In this document: positions 41,864 to 56,295 of the stretch, piece by piece
Numbering within the stretch: position 1 is the stretch's first letter
Layout: each line of letters opens with the position of its first letter
Assembly (NCBI RefSeq): GCF_910594005.1
Contig: NC_057817.1
Span: 30,357,001 to 30,421,000 of the forward strand
Source: Cervus elaphus
Lineage: Eukaryota > Chordata > Mammalia > Artiodactyla > Cervidae
Length of the DNA: 64,000 nt
Reading direction: 5' to 3'
Made by a program: the position numbers and the translations under genes
The notes under the pieces: model-generated
What the model was told of the DNA's origin: nothing
Seen by the model: only the letters and a program-made list of their open reading frames with translations
Databases searched by the model: none

Positions 41864-42041
41864 AGGACTTCCCTGCTGGTCCAGTGGCTAAGACTTTATA
41901 TTCTCAAGGCAGGGTGTCCAGGTTCAATCCCTGGTCAGGGAACTAGATCCCACACATCACAACTAAAAGTTTGAAAGCCACTACTAAAGATCCTGCATGC
42001 CACAACAGTGGTCAAAGATCTCATGTGCCAGAACTAAGACC
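41864..42041 (+). repeat. CHR-type SINE
   Basis: 'ggacttccctgctggtccag' head, 'ccctggtcagggaactagat', ending at 'ccagaactaagaccc' directly against the BovB copy. Confidence 0.88.
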
Positions 42042-42042
42042 C

Positions 42043-43345
42043 AATTCAGTTCAGTCACTCAGGCGTGTCCGACTCTTTGTGACCCCATTGACTGCAGCAC
42101 GGCAGGCTTCCCTGTCCATCACCAACTCCTGAGCTTGCTCAAACTCATGTCCATTGAGTCGGTGATGCCATCCAACCACCTCAACCTCTGTCATCCCCTT
42201 CTCTTCCTGCCTTCAATCTTTCCCAGCATCAGGGTCTTTTCCAATGAGTCAGTTCTTCACATCAGGTAGCCAAAATATCAGAACTTCAGCTTCACCATCA
42301 GTCCTTCCAATGAATATTCAGGACTGATCTCCTTTAGGATGGACTGGTTTGATCTCTTTGAAGTCCAAGGCACTCTCAAGAATCTTCTCCAACACCACAG
42401 TTCAAAAGCATCAATTCTTCAGCACTCAGCTTTCTCTATGGCCCAACTCTCACGTCCATACATGACCCCTGGAAAAACCATAGCCTTGATTAGATGGACC
42501 TTTGTCAGCAAAGTAATGTCTCTGCATTTTAATCTGCTATCTGGGTTGGTCATAGCTTTTCTTCCAAGGAGCAAGCGTCTTTTAATTTCATGGATGCAGT
42601 CACCATCTGCAGTGATTTTGGAGCCCCAAAATAAACTCTGTCACTGTTTCCATTGTTTCCTCATCTATTTGCCATGAAGTGATGGGACTAGATACCATGA
42701 GTTTTGTTTTTTGAATATTGAGTCTTAAGCCAGCTTTTTCACTCTCCTTTTTCACTTTCATCAAGAGGCTCTTTAGTTCTTCTTCACTTTCTGCCATAAG
42801 GGTAGTGTCATCTGCATATCTGAGGTCATTGATATTTCTCCCAGCAATCTTGATTCCAGCTTGTGCTTCATCCAGCCCAGCATTTCACATGATGTCCTTT
42901 GCATATAAGTTAAATCAGCAAGGTGACAATATACAGCCTTGACATATTCCTTTCCCAATTTGGAACCAGTCTGTTGTTCCATGTCTGGTTCTAACTGTTG
43001 CTTCTTAATCTGCATACAGACTTCTCAGGAGACAGGTAAGGTGGTCTGATATTCCCACCTCCTGAAGAATTTTCCACAGTTTGTTGTGATCCACACAGTC
43101 AAAGGCTTTAGTGTAGTCAATGAAGCAGATGTTTTTCTGGAATTCCCTTACTTTTTCTATGATCCAACTGATGCTAGCAATTTGATCTCTGGTTCCTCTG
43201 CCTTTTCTAAATCCAGCTTGAACATCTGGAAGTTCTCAGTTCACATACTGTTGAAGCCTAACTTAGAGAATTTTGAGCATTATTTTGCTAGCATGTGAGA
43301 TGAGTGCAATTGTACATTAGTTAGTTAGAATATTCTTTGGCCCGG
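42043..43345 (-). mobile_element. BovB (RTE) LINE, RT segment and 3' end, antisense
   Basis: Second antisense BovB copy, very similar to 36480-37720 (the same minus-strand peptide MQIKKQQLEPDMEQQTGSKL appears in both), but it keeps the KITADG-side sequence missing from the first copy ('catggatgcagtcaccatct'). Frameshifts and stops break the ORF2 homology. The 3' terminus is at 42043 in antisense. Confidence 0.93.
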
Positions 43346-43633
43346 TATAGTCAAGTAAATAAATATTAAAAGAAAAAAAATGACTCTCCTAGCTCTACAT
43401 ATTCCCCTGACTGGTCTTAATCATCCTCGTGGCTTATTTATCATCTTTCTGTTGAAAACTTTTCAAATCTGTATCTCTCTCTCCTCTCTTCATATCTGCA
43501 TATATGACTGACTGATGAATATCTCCAAGTACGTGTACCACAGATACTTAAACCTCAAAATGTGTCAAACACTAACCTGTTAACTTCTCCTCTGTCCCTC
43601 CTTTAGTTCCCACCCACTTCTTCCTTCAGGATT

Positions 43634-43885
43634 CTTTTTTTTTTTTTTTTTTTAGAGTTGAGAGGGACGGAGTCAGCTTGTGACTGATTCCGACAACTTT
43701 ATTGAGGGGTAATATACATATATATGCTAACAGGACTCACTAAATTTAGATCAGAGACATGCATACGTGCAGAACTGCAGACATTAGTTTTCGCTCAGGA
43801 ATTTTTTTTTTTTCTCCAAGCGAAACCACTCAGATGGTGTCCTCTCCCTCTTACTCTCCCAAAGGAAGAGAGGAACGATCATCCA
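43634..43885 (-). mobile_element. Poly(A)-tailed endogenous retrovirus LTR fragment (retrocopy-like)
   Basis: On the minus strand an LTR-like segment contains a cctcaataaag poly(A) signal block (around 43698-43712 in + coordinates) and, about 50 bases further, runs straight into a long A tract (T run at about 43637-43654 on +). The words caggattct at both edges (about 43627-43635 and 43884-43892) look like a target-site duplication. Poly(A) plus duplication suggests LINE-mediated copying of an ERV transcript end. No viral gene is present. Confidence 0.55.
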
Positions 43886-44435
43886 GGATTCTGATCTCAT
43901 TGAAAAATACCACCACTCAACCAGTTACTTAAACCAATAACCTGAAAATTAACCTTCATTTCTCAGTTTTCTTCACACCCTGTGTCCAATCAATCACCAA
44001 GTTCAACATTTCAACAACAAATTTCATACTAAGCACCTACTATGTAGTAACAAATCTGAAGAAAAGTGGCTTTATGATTGGTTAAGCAGCCTCACAGTGT
44101 TAGAGCACTAGTTGACATCTCTGATTCTGTTTACATTAAGGCCCTCAAGGTCTTAAATTGGCTCCTGGCATCATACCGTCACAGAACATTTCCAAAAGCA
44201 GAAAGGAAGGGATAGGAGTGAAACAAGAGGGCTTTCCTCAAGTTGCAATCTTTTTTGATCAGGGAGAAAAGTCATTCCCAGAAACACCCTAGCAGACTTC
44301 CCTTTATGTTGCTTTGGCCAGAACTGGGTCCAGTTATGAAGGAGACTGAGAAAGCAAGCATCTGGCAAAGCGAAACAGAGTTCCCTCAATCCCTGGGATT
44401 GAGCACATGCATACCCTTAAAAAAAAAGAGGGGAG

Positions 44436-44606
44436 GACTTCCCTGGTGGTCCAGTGGCTAAGACTCCATGCTCCCAGTGCAGGGGACCTGGGTTCAATCC
44501 CTGGTCAGGGAACTAGATCCCACATGCCACAACTAAAGAGTTTGTATGCCGCAAGTAAAGACCTGGTGCAAATAAATAAATAAATATTTAAAAAAAAAAA
44601 AAAAAG
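44436..44606 (+). repeat. CHR-type SINE with target-site duplication
   Basis: 'ggacttccctggtggtccag' to a poly(A) end; the word agaggggag flanks both sides (about 44428-44436 and 44606-44614), a clean target-site duplication. Confidence 0.92.
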
Positions 44607-44918
44607 AGGGGAGTTATCTTGGCAACAAATAAGAGAAAAAAAGTGGTTTCAGAGACAGCAATCAAAATCGATTTCCACGAAAACAGACATGGAGCTTGCA
44701 TTCTAATTAAGGAGAAATTTTAAACATAAATATACAAACAAGGTAATTTCATATTCTATAAATGCTATGAAATCAGGCAATGTGATAAAAAGTAATGGGC
44801 ATATTTTGATGGCAAAGCTGATAGAATCTACTAGTGGAACTGAACATGACAGAATGATAAAAAGGTGATTTCAACTGCGAGTCTCTCCTGGCAGCAGAGG
44901 CACAGAGTACTACTCACA

Positions 44919-45405
44919 ATGGGGGCTGGTCAAGGCATCACGGGGATTTAGAAAGTCTCTTCCTCTCTTTGGCCAATTTTAGTTGAAATGAGCACAACTG
45001 AAACTGTAACCAAAGGAGGCATTATGCTTCCAGGAAAATCTCAAGGAAAAGTATTGCAAGCAACAGTAGTAGTTGTTAGATGGGGCTCTAAAGAAAAGAA
45101 GCTCCTGTGAAAGTTGGAGATAAAGTTAGAGATAATTCTTCCCCCAGAATATGGAGGCACTAAAGTAGTTCTAGACAGTAAGGATTATTTCTTATTTAGA
45201 GATGATGACATTCTTGGAAAATAAGTAGACTAAATTACTATTGAAAGGGCATCACGTGAAGCTGCCAATTCCAGGGAAGTTTTGAAATCTTTCATGTAAA
45301 TCATTTCCATGTTTTCCTTTTATAATAAACTAATGATATCCAAATTAATGACATCCAGTGTCTCTAAAATTGTTTTATTGCACTGATTTAAACATTTCCA
45401 AAACA
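44919..45405 (+). pseudogene. HSPE1 (chaperonin 10) processed pseudogene
   Basis: Intronless copy of the mitochondrial HSP10 mRNA. From the ATG-equivalent at 44919 the copy carries, in shifting frames, the region around ETVTKGGIMLPGKSQGKVLQ, ATVVVV, then PEYGGTKVVLDSKDYFLFRD and DDILGK. Lesions include an early frameshift in the N-terminal part, a TGA in the middle ('ctcctgtgaaag', near 45105) and a TAA (45222-45224) three codons before the ancestral TAA at 45231-45233. The HSPE1 3' UTR follows ('aataaactaatgatatccaa', 'gacatccagtgtctctaaaa') to about 45405. Not functional as protein. Confidence 0.92.
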
Positions 45406-46084
45406 AACAGACAACAACAACTCCAAACAGAAAAAATGACTCCAAAGGTAATAATCATTTTCATTCATAAATGAAGCTTGAGAAAGATAATAATTAGTCT
45501 AAAGTCATAACACTATTAACTGATAGTCAGAATTGAAATTAGTACTATCTGAAATCAAAGTCAATTTTCTCTCCCCATACATGGATCTGTGGGGGGAAAA
45601 ATACACAAAATGCCATATATAAATTTATAACATTGTAACAAAAAGAATAAAAAGTCAAGTATTTGAAAATAGTTGATGCTTAGAACTTGTTTCTATTTAT
45701 TTTTGTCTTTCATTATAGGATTGGTAAAATGAACAAAATACTTTGTAAAGTTTTGTGTCTAAACCAAATATGGAACTATCAAACATGTTACTGACTTTAA
45801 AAAAAAAAAACACCCATTACTGACTGTTAGAACAGTAGCAAATGGCCATGATATTAAGTAGCAAAGATAGGAGACTCAAATAGCAACAAAGGGTTTTAGC
45901 ACTATATCAGACTCAGACCAAATAGCTACAGGTCCAGAAACACTCTGACAAAAAGACCTACAAAATCAGTTAAAAAGTTAAGACAGTGGATAATACTGTG
46001 CTTATATTAAAGTGATAGATAACTACTATTTAGTTGTTAAATATAGACAAAGTATACATACCTATATATAATATAAACAAATAG

Positions 46085-47428
46085 AGCCATGTACTCCAAA
46101 GTCTTTGACTGTGTGGATCACAACAGACTGTGGAAAATTCTTCAGGAGATGGGAGTACCAGACCACCTTACCTGCCTCCTGAGAAATCTGTATGCAGGTC
46201 AAGAAGCAACAGTTAGAACCAGACATGGAACAACAGACTGGTTCCAAATTGGGAAAGGAGTAAATTAAGGCCGTATATTGTCACCTCGCTTATTTAACTT
46301 CAGTGCAGAGTATATCATGCGAAATGCTGGGCTGGATGAAGCACAAGCTGGAATCAAGATTGCTGACAGAAATATCAATGACCTCAAATATGCAGATGAC
46401 ACCACCCTTAAGGCAGAAAGTGAAGAAGAACTAAAAAGCCTCTTGATGAAAGTGAAAGAGGAGAGTGAAAAAGCTGGCTTGTAACTCAACATTCAGGGAC
46501 TTCCCTGGTGGTAAAGCAGATAAGAATCAGTCTGCCAATGCAGGGGACACAAGTTCAATCCCTGGCCCAGGAAGATCCCACGTCCCACAGAGCAACTAAG
46601 CCCATCAACTACTGAGCCCAGCTCTGGCCTGGGCTCTACCATGCTTCATAACAAGAGAAGCCACCATAATGAGAAGCCCGCACACTGCATTTAAGATCCA
46701 GCACAGCCAGAAATTTAAAAAAAAATAAATAAAAACCAACAACTCAGCATTCAGAAAACTACAATCATGGCATCTGGTCCCATCACTTCATGGCAAATAG
46801 ATGGGGAAACAGTGGAAACAGTGACAGACTTTATTTTTGGGGGCTCCAAAATCACTGCAGATGGTGCCTGCAACCACGAAATTAAAAGATGCTTGCTCCT
46901 TGGAAGAAAAGCTATGACCAACCTAGACAGCATATTAAAAAGCAGAAACATTACTCTACCAACAAAGGTCTGTCTAGTCAAAGCTATGGTTTTTCCAGGA
47001 GTCATGTATGGACGTGAGAGTTGGACCATAGAGAAAGCTGAGTGCTGAAGAATTGATGCTTTTGAACTGTGGTGTTGGAGAAGATTCTTGAGAGTGCCTT
47101 GGACTTCAAAGAGATCAAACCAGTCCATCCTAAAGGAGATCAGTCCTGAATATTTATTGGAAGGACTGATGCTAAAGCTGAAGTTCTGATATTTTGCTAC
47201 CTGATGTGAAGAACTGACTCATTGGAAAAGACCCTGATGCTGGGAAAGATTGAAGGCAGGAAGAGAAGGGGATGACAGAGGTTGAGGTGGTTGGATGGCA
47301 TCACTGACTCAATGGACATGAGTTTGAGCAAGCTCAGGAGTTGGTGATGGACAGGGAAGCCTGGCGTGCTGTAATCCATGGGGTCGCAAAGAGTTGGATA
47401 TGACTGTGCGACAGAACTGAACTGAAAT
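46085..47428 (+). mobile_element. BovB (RTE) LINE, RT to 3' end, sense, split by a SINE
   Basis: Sense BovB ORF2 segment: RT domain with YADDTT in the short frame 46278-46484 (INDLKYADDTTLKAESEEEL), interrupted at 46496-46735 by a CHR SINE, then resuming with MASGPITSWQIDGETVETVT and KAMTNLDSILKSRNITLPTK up to the 3' terminus ('ggggtcgcaaagagttggat'). Point stops follow (for example ECstop at 47046-47048). It is inverted relative to the copies at 36.5 and 42.0 kb. Confidence 0.93.
46496..46738 (+). repeat. CHR-type SINE inserted into BovB
   Basis: 'gggacttccctggtggtaaa' to 'gcacagccagaaatttaaaa'. aactcaacattcag (before) and aactcagcattcag (about 46740-46754) are the target-site duplication, differing at one base. 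Confidence 0.93.
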
Positions 47429-48025
47429 TTAGTATGAGTAAAAAAGAAGAAAAAAAAAGTCAGCCTTTCCTCTCAGATACTAAAAAGGTAGCAATATAAA
47501 CCGCCTTAACATTATTCAACATTTTTCTGGCATAAAGATACCAGACTAGATTATATTTAAAGGTCTCTTACGGCTCTGCTACTCTCTGAAATCTAAGGTA
47601 TTATCAGAGATCTTAAAAAAAAAAAAAAAGATTCAAATACTTCCTCATTCATAGCAGGGGAATTCACAGATTAAAAGGTTAGCAAAGCTAATGATTTTAG
47701 AAAGGTATCTGGGGAAACATATGGGCCCGCAGGAGAAATATTCTGCAGTGAACGCTTTAAGGTTCTGCAAAGCTAGGAGGGGGGAGGTGTCTGCTTTCAA
47801 ATGGCTTTCATCCAGAGCAGACAGCAAAATGGAGTTCAGCAGTATGGTTCGCTAACACTCATCTTTCCAGTCAAGGTAATTATTTTCCATCTTCTTTTAA
47901 GAAAAGTGAGTCAATATTCAAATATATTCCTGTCTCCTATGACCCTGTTTGGGACATGTGTACAAATTTGGATTTTGACTTGAAAACCATTTTAAAGGTT
48001 TATGACTACAAGAATAATTATTAGA

Positions 48026-48140
48026 GAGACTTCCCTGGTGGTCCAGTGGTTGGGACTCTGTGCTTCCACTGCAGGGAGCACAGGTTCAATCCCTGGTTGT
48101 GGACCTAGGACCCCAAATGCCTCATGGAGTAGCAAAAAAA
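48026..48140 (+). repeat. CHR-type SINE, short
   Basis: 'gagacttccctggtggtcca' head, 'aggttcaatccctggttgtg', then A-rich. Confidence 0.88.
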
Positions 48141-48254
48141 ATTTACGTATATATATTTTTTCTTATTCTGATTTGATAAAATTTTTACCAAATCTGAATA
48201 AGAAAATCATTCAATATGAACTTATGAATTTTTACAGTCTATGTTTTACTGCTT

Positions 48255-48432
48255 TTGTTCAGTTCAGTTCAGTCAATCAGCCGTGTTCAACTCTGCGACC
48301 CCATGGACTGCAGCACACCAGACTTCCCTGTACATCACCAACTCCCGGAGATTGTCAAACTCATGTCCATCGAGTTGGTGATGCCATCCAACCATCTCAT
48401 CCTCTGTCGTCCCCTTCTCCTCCTCATGCTAT
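48255..48432 (-). mobile_element. BovB 3' terminal fragment, antisense
   Basis: 'gttcagttcagtcaatcagc' then 'atggactgcagcacaccaga' and 'gtgatgccatccaaccatct' match the terminal 175 bases of the larger antisense copies; severely 5'-truncated. Confidence 0.9.
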
Positions 48433-48778
48433 TTCTGTTACAGAATTTGTCAACAGCAAAAGACAAAACAAAAACCTAAGATGATGATTATCTGTTTAAT
48501 ATCTAATCCAAGCATCACTGTTAAAAACAACTTATTTTACATGAAAATAAAAGTTTATACTGAGCTAAACAAAATAATGGATTTTAATGGATTTCCATTG
48601 AACATCTAAATCATCTAAATCATTTCCAACTAAAATAAATATTAAATGGCATACATAAATGTATCTACTTTTGGTTTTTCAATTTTTACAGAGACAAAAA
48701 ATATTTAGGTCCATTAACAAATGTTTTATGCCACACTGAAAAATTTTATTATGAGGAAGCATTTACAAATGTATATAT

Positions 48779-49057
48779 GGACATCCCTGGCGTCAAGTGG
48801 TTAAGAATCTGCCTGCCAATGCAGGGGATGAGAACGTGATCCCCAGTTCAGGTCACCTGCCACAAGGCAACTAACCACTGAGCTTGCACTTTAGAGCCTG
48901 CAAGCCGCAACTACTGAAGCCCATGCGCCCTAGAGCCTGCGCTCCACAACAAGAGAAGCTAACACAGTAAGAAGCTCTTGCACTGCAACTAGAGAGAAAG
49001 CCTGCACACAGCAAAGAAGACCTAGTACAGCCACAAATAAATAAATAAAAATTATAA
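48779..49057 (+). repeat. CHR-type SINE, full length
   Basis: 'gacatccctggcgtcaagtg' head, 'gagcctgcaagccgcaacta', 'gcgctccacaacaagagaag', ending in an (aaat)n tail. Confidence 0.9.
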
Positions 49058-50230
49058 ATGTGTTTGTAAGTTTGCTAATCTACGGCAGGATACTCATATT
49101 GATAAACAGTTCACAATTGTCTGCTAGTTTCTAGTTTTCACTGGGAAGCAAAAATTACAAACAGTAAAAGGCCAGAAAAAGAACTGAGAATACAAAATTA
49201 ACCAAAGAGAAAGTGTCAAACATTTAGAGTAATAAGCATAAATTTGCCCAAACTATGTGGACTGATACTGAGAAAATGAAGGCAAAGCAACAAGCACCCC
49301 TTTGGAAGCTAAGAAACAGTGGAATGCCCATGAAAGTGTTCTCCTACCACTGTGGGAGGATTTACTGCAATTTCCTTATTTTTTCAGACTGTGATTATGG
49401 GACATTGGTGAATTATGATTACCATGTATTTAAATATAAAATATATATATTATCTATATTTATCTGTATAGACAAATGGACACTATGTGTCTTCAATTTA
49501 TCTATAATTTATAGATAGATTTATACTTATTATTTATAAAGAGAATAATTTCATAAAATGCAAACTAGAATACATGCATGGCATATACTAAAAATAGGAA
49601 ATACATGTCAGCTTATTACACTTTTATTTTAGTTAGTTACTTGGTTTTATATATGTAAGTATGTGCTGGGCCACAAATACACTTCATTTCTTACTGTGAA
49701 ATCATCCAACTCATTTGAAGGTTGCTGTTCTTATGCCACAGTAAATTAAGCAACAAAAAGGGTCTATGTAGCCAGTTGAAAAGGCCAAAACAAGAACCAC
49801 GACCCTTGCTGCCTTATACATACGCAGATGACAACTCAAGACTGTAGTCACTCTCTGGTAGGCTCACACTTTGTTGCCTTGTCTTTTCAGACTTACAGCC
49901 AAGCAGCAGTCCTTTAAAAGAACATCTTCCATTTCTTACAACTACCTGCAAGGCTAATGAACTCTGCTGGTAGCTTCCCAGATATTTGTAAATCTGCCAT
50001 CAGTTTAGAAGTTGTTGTACCACCTTTCAAACTTTTATTCTTCCTACTCATATTAGAGCAACCCTTTCCAGCAATAACATGGGAATCCTGTTGCCCCTCC
50101 CTGTTCTATCATTCCCAGTATAGCAGAGCCCTTTCAGAATGAAACTACACTGTAATTTCCAAAAAGCATATGACTTATTTTAACTATATTATGTAGGAGT
50201 TTATAATCATTTAATGTAATGCATATTTAC
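49058..50230. other. Intergenic, no feature recognised
   Basis: AT-rich DNA; the 87-residue frame at 49255-49518 has no family signature or splice context. Confidence 0.45.
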
Positions 50231-50233
50231 CTA

Positions 50234-50458
50234 TGGGGCTTCCCAGGAGGCTCTAGTGGTAAAGAACCCACCTGCCAATGCAGATGTAAGAGACAAGGGT
50301 TCCATCCCTGGGTCAGGAAGATCCCTGGGTCAGGAAGAAAGGTATGGCAACCCACTCCAGTATTCTTGCTTGGAGAATACCCTGGACAGAGGAGCATGGT
50401 GGGCTAAAGTCCATACTGTCACAAAGAGTCAGACAAGACTGAAGCTACTTCACAAACA
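50234..50458 (+). repeat. Bov-tA type SINE, sense
   Basis: 'ggggcttcccaggaggctct' start, with a small internal duplication ('gatccctgggtcaggaag' occurs twice, about 50304-50336), ending near 'cagacaagactgaagctact'. Confidence 0.9.
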
Positions 50459-51119
50459 AATATAGGTAAATACGCTCTCCTCCAAGAATAAACCTGAAGT
50501 TACTCTGTAACAACTGCCTTGCATCATTTCTTCTCTAGATAAGCTTTATAAGTTTTTGAGAAGACAATATTTGTACTAAAACTGGACTTATGAGGGGAAA
50601 AAGATACTCTTAAAAATACAGATTGCTGTAGAAGATCCCTTGCCAAAATCAATTTGTAAAAGAGCTAAAGCTTCTTGCAGCTATGCAATCTTCTATAATT
50701 GCTTTTGAAATCTTTTTATTACTTGGGTAAAATGAATATTTAAATATTATTTCATAATTATCTGTGATCCTATTTAGTTAAGTGTCTGAACCTTCTGATA
50801 TTTTTGACAAACATTACCAAAATCAAATTCTAAACAAAGATTTTTTGACCTTAGACTGGCATTTTTCTTTTTTTTTTTTAACTGGCATTTTTCCAGAGGG
50901 GCCCTGGAGCATCTCAAAGGATCTGTTCTCTCTCCTTATAAAAAGAAAGATATTAGAGTAATTAGGTTTATTTGATATGTTAAATTACATGGGAAGCACT
51001 TTCAAATAAGAAATAATACTAAGCCTTCTTTACATCTGCATTGATCAGCAATGCTTTTGAGGAAAGATCTTGATCAAAAGAGGTAAATGTGAACATAAAT
51101 AAAGGAAACCTCATTTTGA

Positions 51120-51545
51120 ATGGAGTCGGGAAGCCCTGAAGGAGGGACTCTCAGTACACGTAGCACCAGTTGCAGTCTGCATAACCAGCAGGGAGAAGGA
51201 AGATAAGAATCTTACTTTTCTTCTGGTATGAGAGAGGACATTTTAACACAGGTGCTTCATCTCCTGCTTTTAAAAAAAGGAAGGCAGATCCCACTCTGCC
51301 GCAGCAACTACACTCTAATCACCACTTATAGCCAGTGAGAAATGGCAGCAATCTTGAACTCTCATTCTTCTCCATGAAGTTTTCTTCAAACAGTCCCCCC
51401 TACAGTTTCCTCCTAAAAGCGAATAAAAGCACTCTCCTTTGTTCTCTGGATTTGCCTGACTCCCCATAAACTTGCCTGTCCCAAATTGTGATTCTCTTCT
51501 GTTCCTAAATAAACCCATCTTGCTGGTTAAACAACTGGTTGTTTT
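51120..51545 (+). repeat. Possible solo LTR of an endogenous retrovirus
   Basis: Block with two polyadenylation-like words ('gcgaataaaagcactctcct' near 51419 and 'cctaaataaacccatcttgc' near 51504) and composition unlike the AT-rich flanks, as in gamma-type ERV LTRs. I did not find clean TG...CA ends or a duplication, so the call is tentative. Confidence 0.4.
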
Positions 51546-51655
51546 AAGAGTGGCAATGTATATAAATGTAAAATCACAATGCTGTACACTTGAAAGTAAT
51601 GTAATATTGTATGTCAATTACATTGTATGTCAAAAAAAGAAGAGTTTAACAAAAC

Positions 51656-51960
51656 TAGGGTTTCCCTGGCGATTCAGTGGCTAAGAACTGTCCGCCAATG
51701 CAGGGGACATGAGTTTGATCCCTGGTCTGGGAAGATCGCACATTCCTCAGAGTGGCTGAGCCCAACTGCCAGTAATTACTCAGTCCCCCAACTCCCCAGA
51801 TCCTGAAAGCCACAACTACTAAAGCCCTCACGCCTTAGAGCCCTCAGTCCCCAAGAGAAGCCACCGCAATGAGAAGCCTCCCATCACCGCAACTAAAGTA
51901 AACCCATATACAGCAAGGATGACCCACCGCAGCAACGCGCCCCGCCCCCGGAAAAAAAAA
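51656..51960 (+). repeat. CHR-type SINE, full length
   Basis: 'gggtttccctggcgattcag' head, 'gtttgatccctggtctggga', body to 'gatgacccaccgcagcaacg' and A-rich end. Ends about 600 bp before the TUBA1B CpG island. Confidence 0.9.
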
Positions 51961-52699
51961 AACACAAAAAACCAACTCTAGCCCAAGCAATCTCTACCTC
52001 CTAACATCTTTGATAAACAATTTCCTCTCTCCCCAAGTTTCTGTCCTCACTTCTTCAATTCGGCTACCCAATTTGAAACGTGTCTTTAAATCTCCCGTTC
52101 TAAAAGGCCCTAGAGCTGTTTCATAAAGTTGGTTGGTTTCCGACTAAAAATGGGGCCTACACTACCCTTTTAACAGCTCAGTTCTTCAGTGCTTAGGTGC
52201 TTACTCTTTAAATGACTGAAATACTATTTGGGGCCTTTAGTTTAAAGAACAAGTAAACCAAGTAAAACTATTCAATTTTTTCTAAAACTTGCTCCTCCAC
52301 AAGATCAGGTAAATGCATTCTGTACTGCCATTTTAAAAAAACTGGGAAGAGAAAAACAAAACTCATCGACAAATGATGACAAGGTGGAAATAATCAGCTG
52401 AGTTATCTGGACCAGAAGTTTCTGCATTTCATGGTGCTTCATCTTTAACACTGTGCAGACTTCTTAAATCTTAGGATTCGCCCAAAATAACGGCAATCGA
52501 GCCCTCATCCCCAAGTTGGTTTCTTCCAAACCTGCGCCCCACCCCCATCCTCACCCCCGCCCAGGCCCCGGCAGCCATGCGCCAAAGACTGCAGCACCGG
52601 AGCTCGCTGTCCGCAGGCGCGGCGGACCCCGCCCCGCACGGCCGGCGCGGGGAGGTGGCTCGGGGCCAGGAGCCCGCCTCTGCGGCGGCTGAGCCGGGC

Positions 52700-52830
52700 G
52701 CCTAGTGGGTGCTCTCGGGCGGAGGAGGGGCCTGCGGCCCTGGCACCGCCTTTGCCTGCCGGCCCCTCCCCGGACCGCTACTTAAGTGGCTCCCGCACCG
52801 CCCCCGCTCCAGTGCGTTACTTACCTCGAC
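52700..52830 (+). promoter_or_regulatory. TUBA1B: TUBA1B core promoter
   Basis: GC-box-like words (gggcggagg near 52718, ccgcccccgc near 52798) surround a weak TATA-like CTACTTAAGT (52778-52787). The start of transcription is expected near 52805-52815. It does not resemble the TUBA1A promoter, which fits the ubiquitous expression known for TUBA1B. Confidence 0.6.
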
Positions 52831-52904
52831 TCTTAGCTTGTCGGGGACGGTAACCGGGACCCGTGTCTACTCCTGTTGCCTGCGCCTGCTGACCCATAGC
52901 CACC
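52810..52904 (+). other. TUBA1B: TUBA1B 5' UTR (approximate start)
   Basis: About 95 bases between the inferred start site and the ATG; it ends in the strong start context gccaccATG (52905-52907), with A at -3. The start coordinate is inferred. Confidence 0.5.
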
Positions 52905-56119
<3,215 letters not shown>

Positions 56120-56295
56120 TTACCATTCCTTTGAGCCCTGCAGCATGTCATACTCAGCTTCAGCATAGCTGACAGGCATAAAAACTTTCTGACGAGATTG
56201 TCTTCGCTTTCAACAGTGATCATGTATTGCTTTTCCATGTGTGTCTGTAACACTTATGTCCTGTCTCAAAAGTAAAGATTTTAAGAAAGAGTTCT
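56120..56295 (+). terminator. TUBA1B: TUBA1B 3' UTR and variant poly(A) signal
   Basis: No AATAAA is present near the expected end; AGTAAA at 56271-56276 is a known functional variant and is followed by T/G-rich sequence ('gagttctgtgcttcttct'). Cleavage is expected near 56290. The 3' UTR differs completely from TUBA1A. Confidence 0.65.

Larger units (their letters stand above)
41640..44190 (+). repeat. L2 LINE, sense, with nested CHR, BovB and LTR-derived inserts
   Basis: L2 pieces at 41640-41862 ('aactctctccttggattgtg'), 43385-43633 ('tgactctcctagctctacat', 'catcaaacac'-like 'gtgtcaaacactaacctgtt') and 43886-44190 ('caatcaatcaccaagttcaa') are in one orientation and order, so a single old L2 was broken by a CHR SINE (41864-42041), BovB (42043-43345) and an LTR-derived retrocopy (43634-43885). 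Confidence 0.65.

Noticed and set aside
45000..45235. Possible functional second HSP10 gene
   Set aside because: Frameshifts, an internal TGA and an early TAA are present, together with a copied 3' UTR and no introns.
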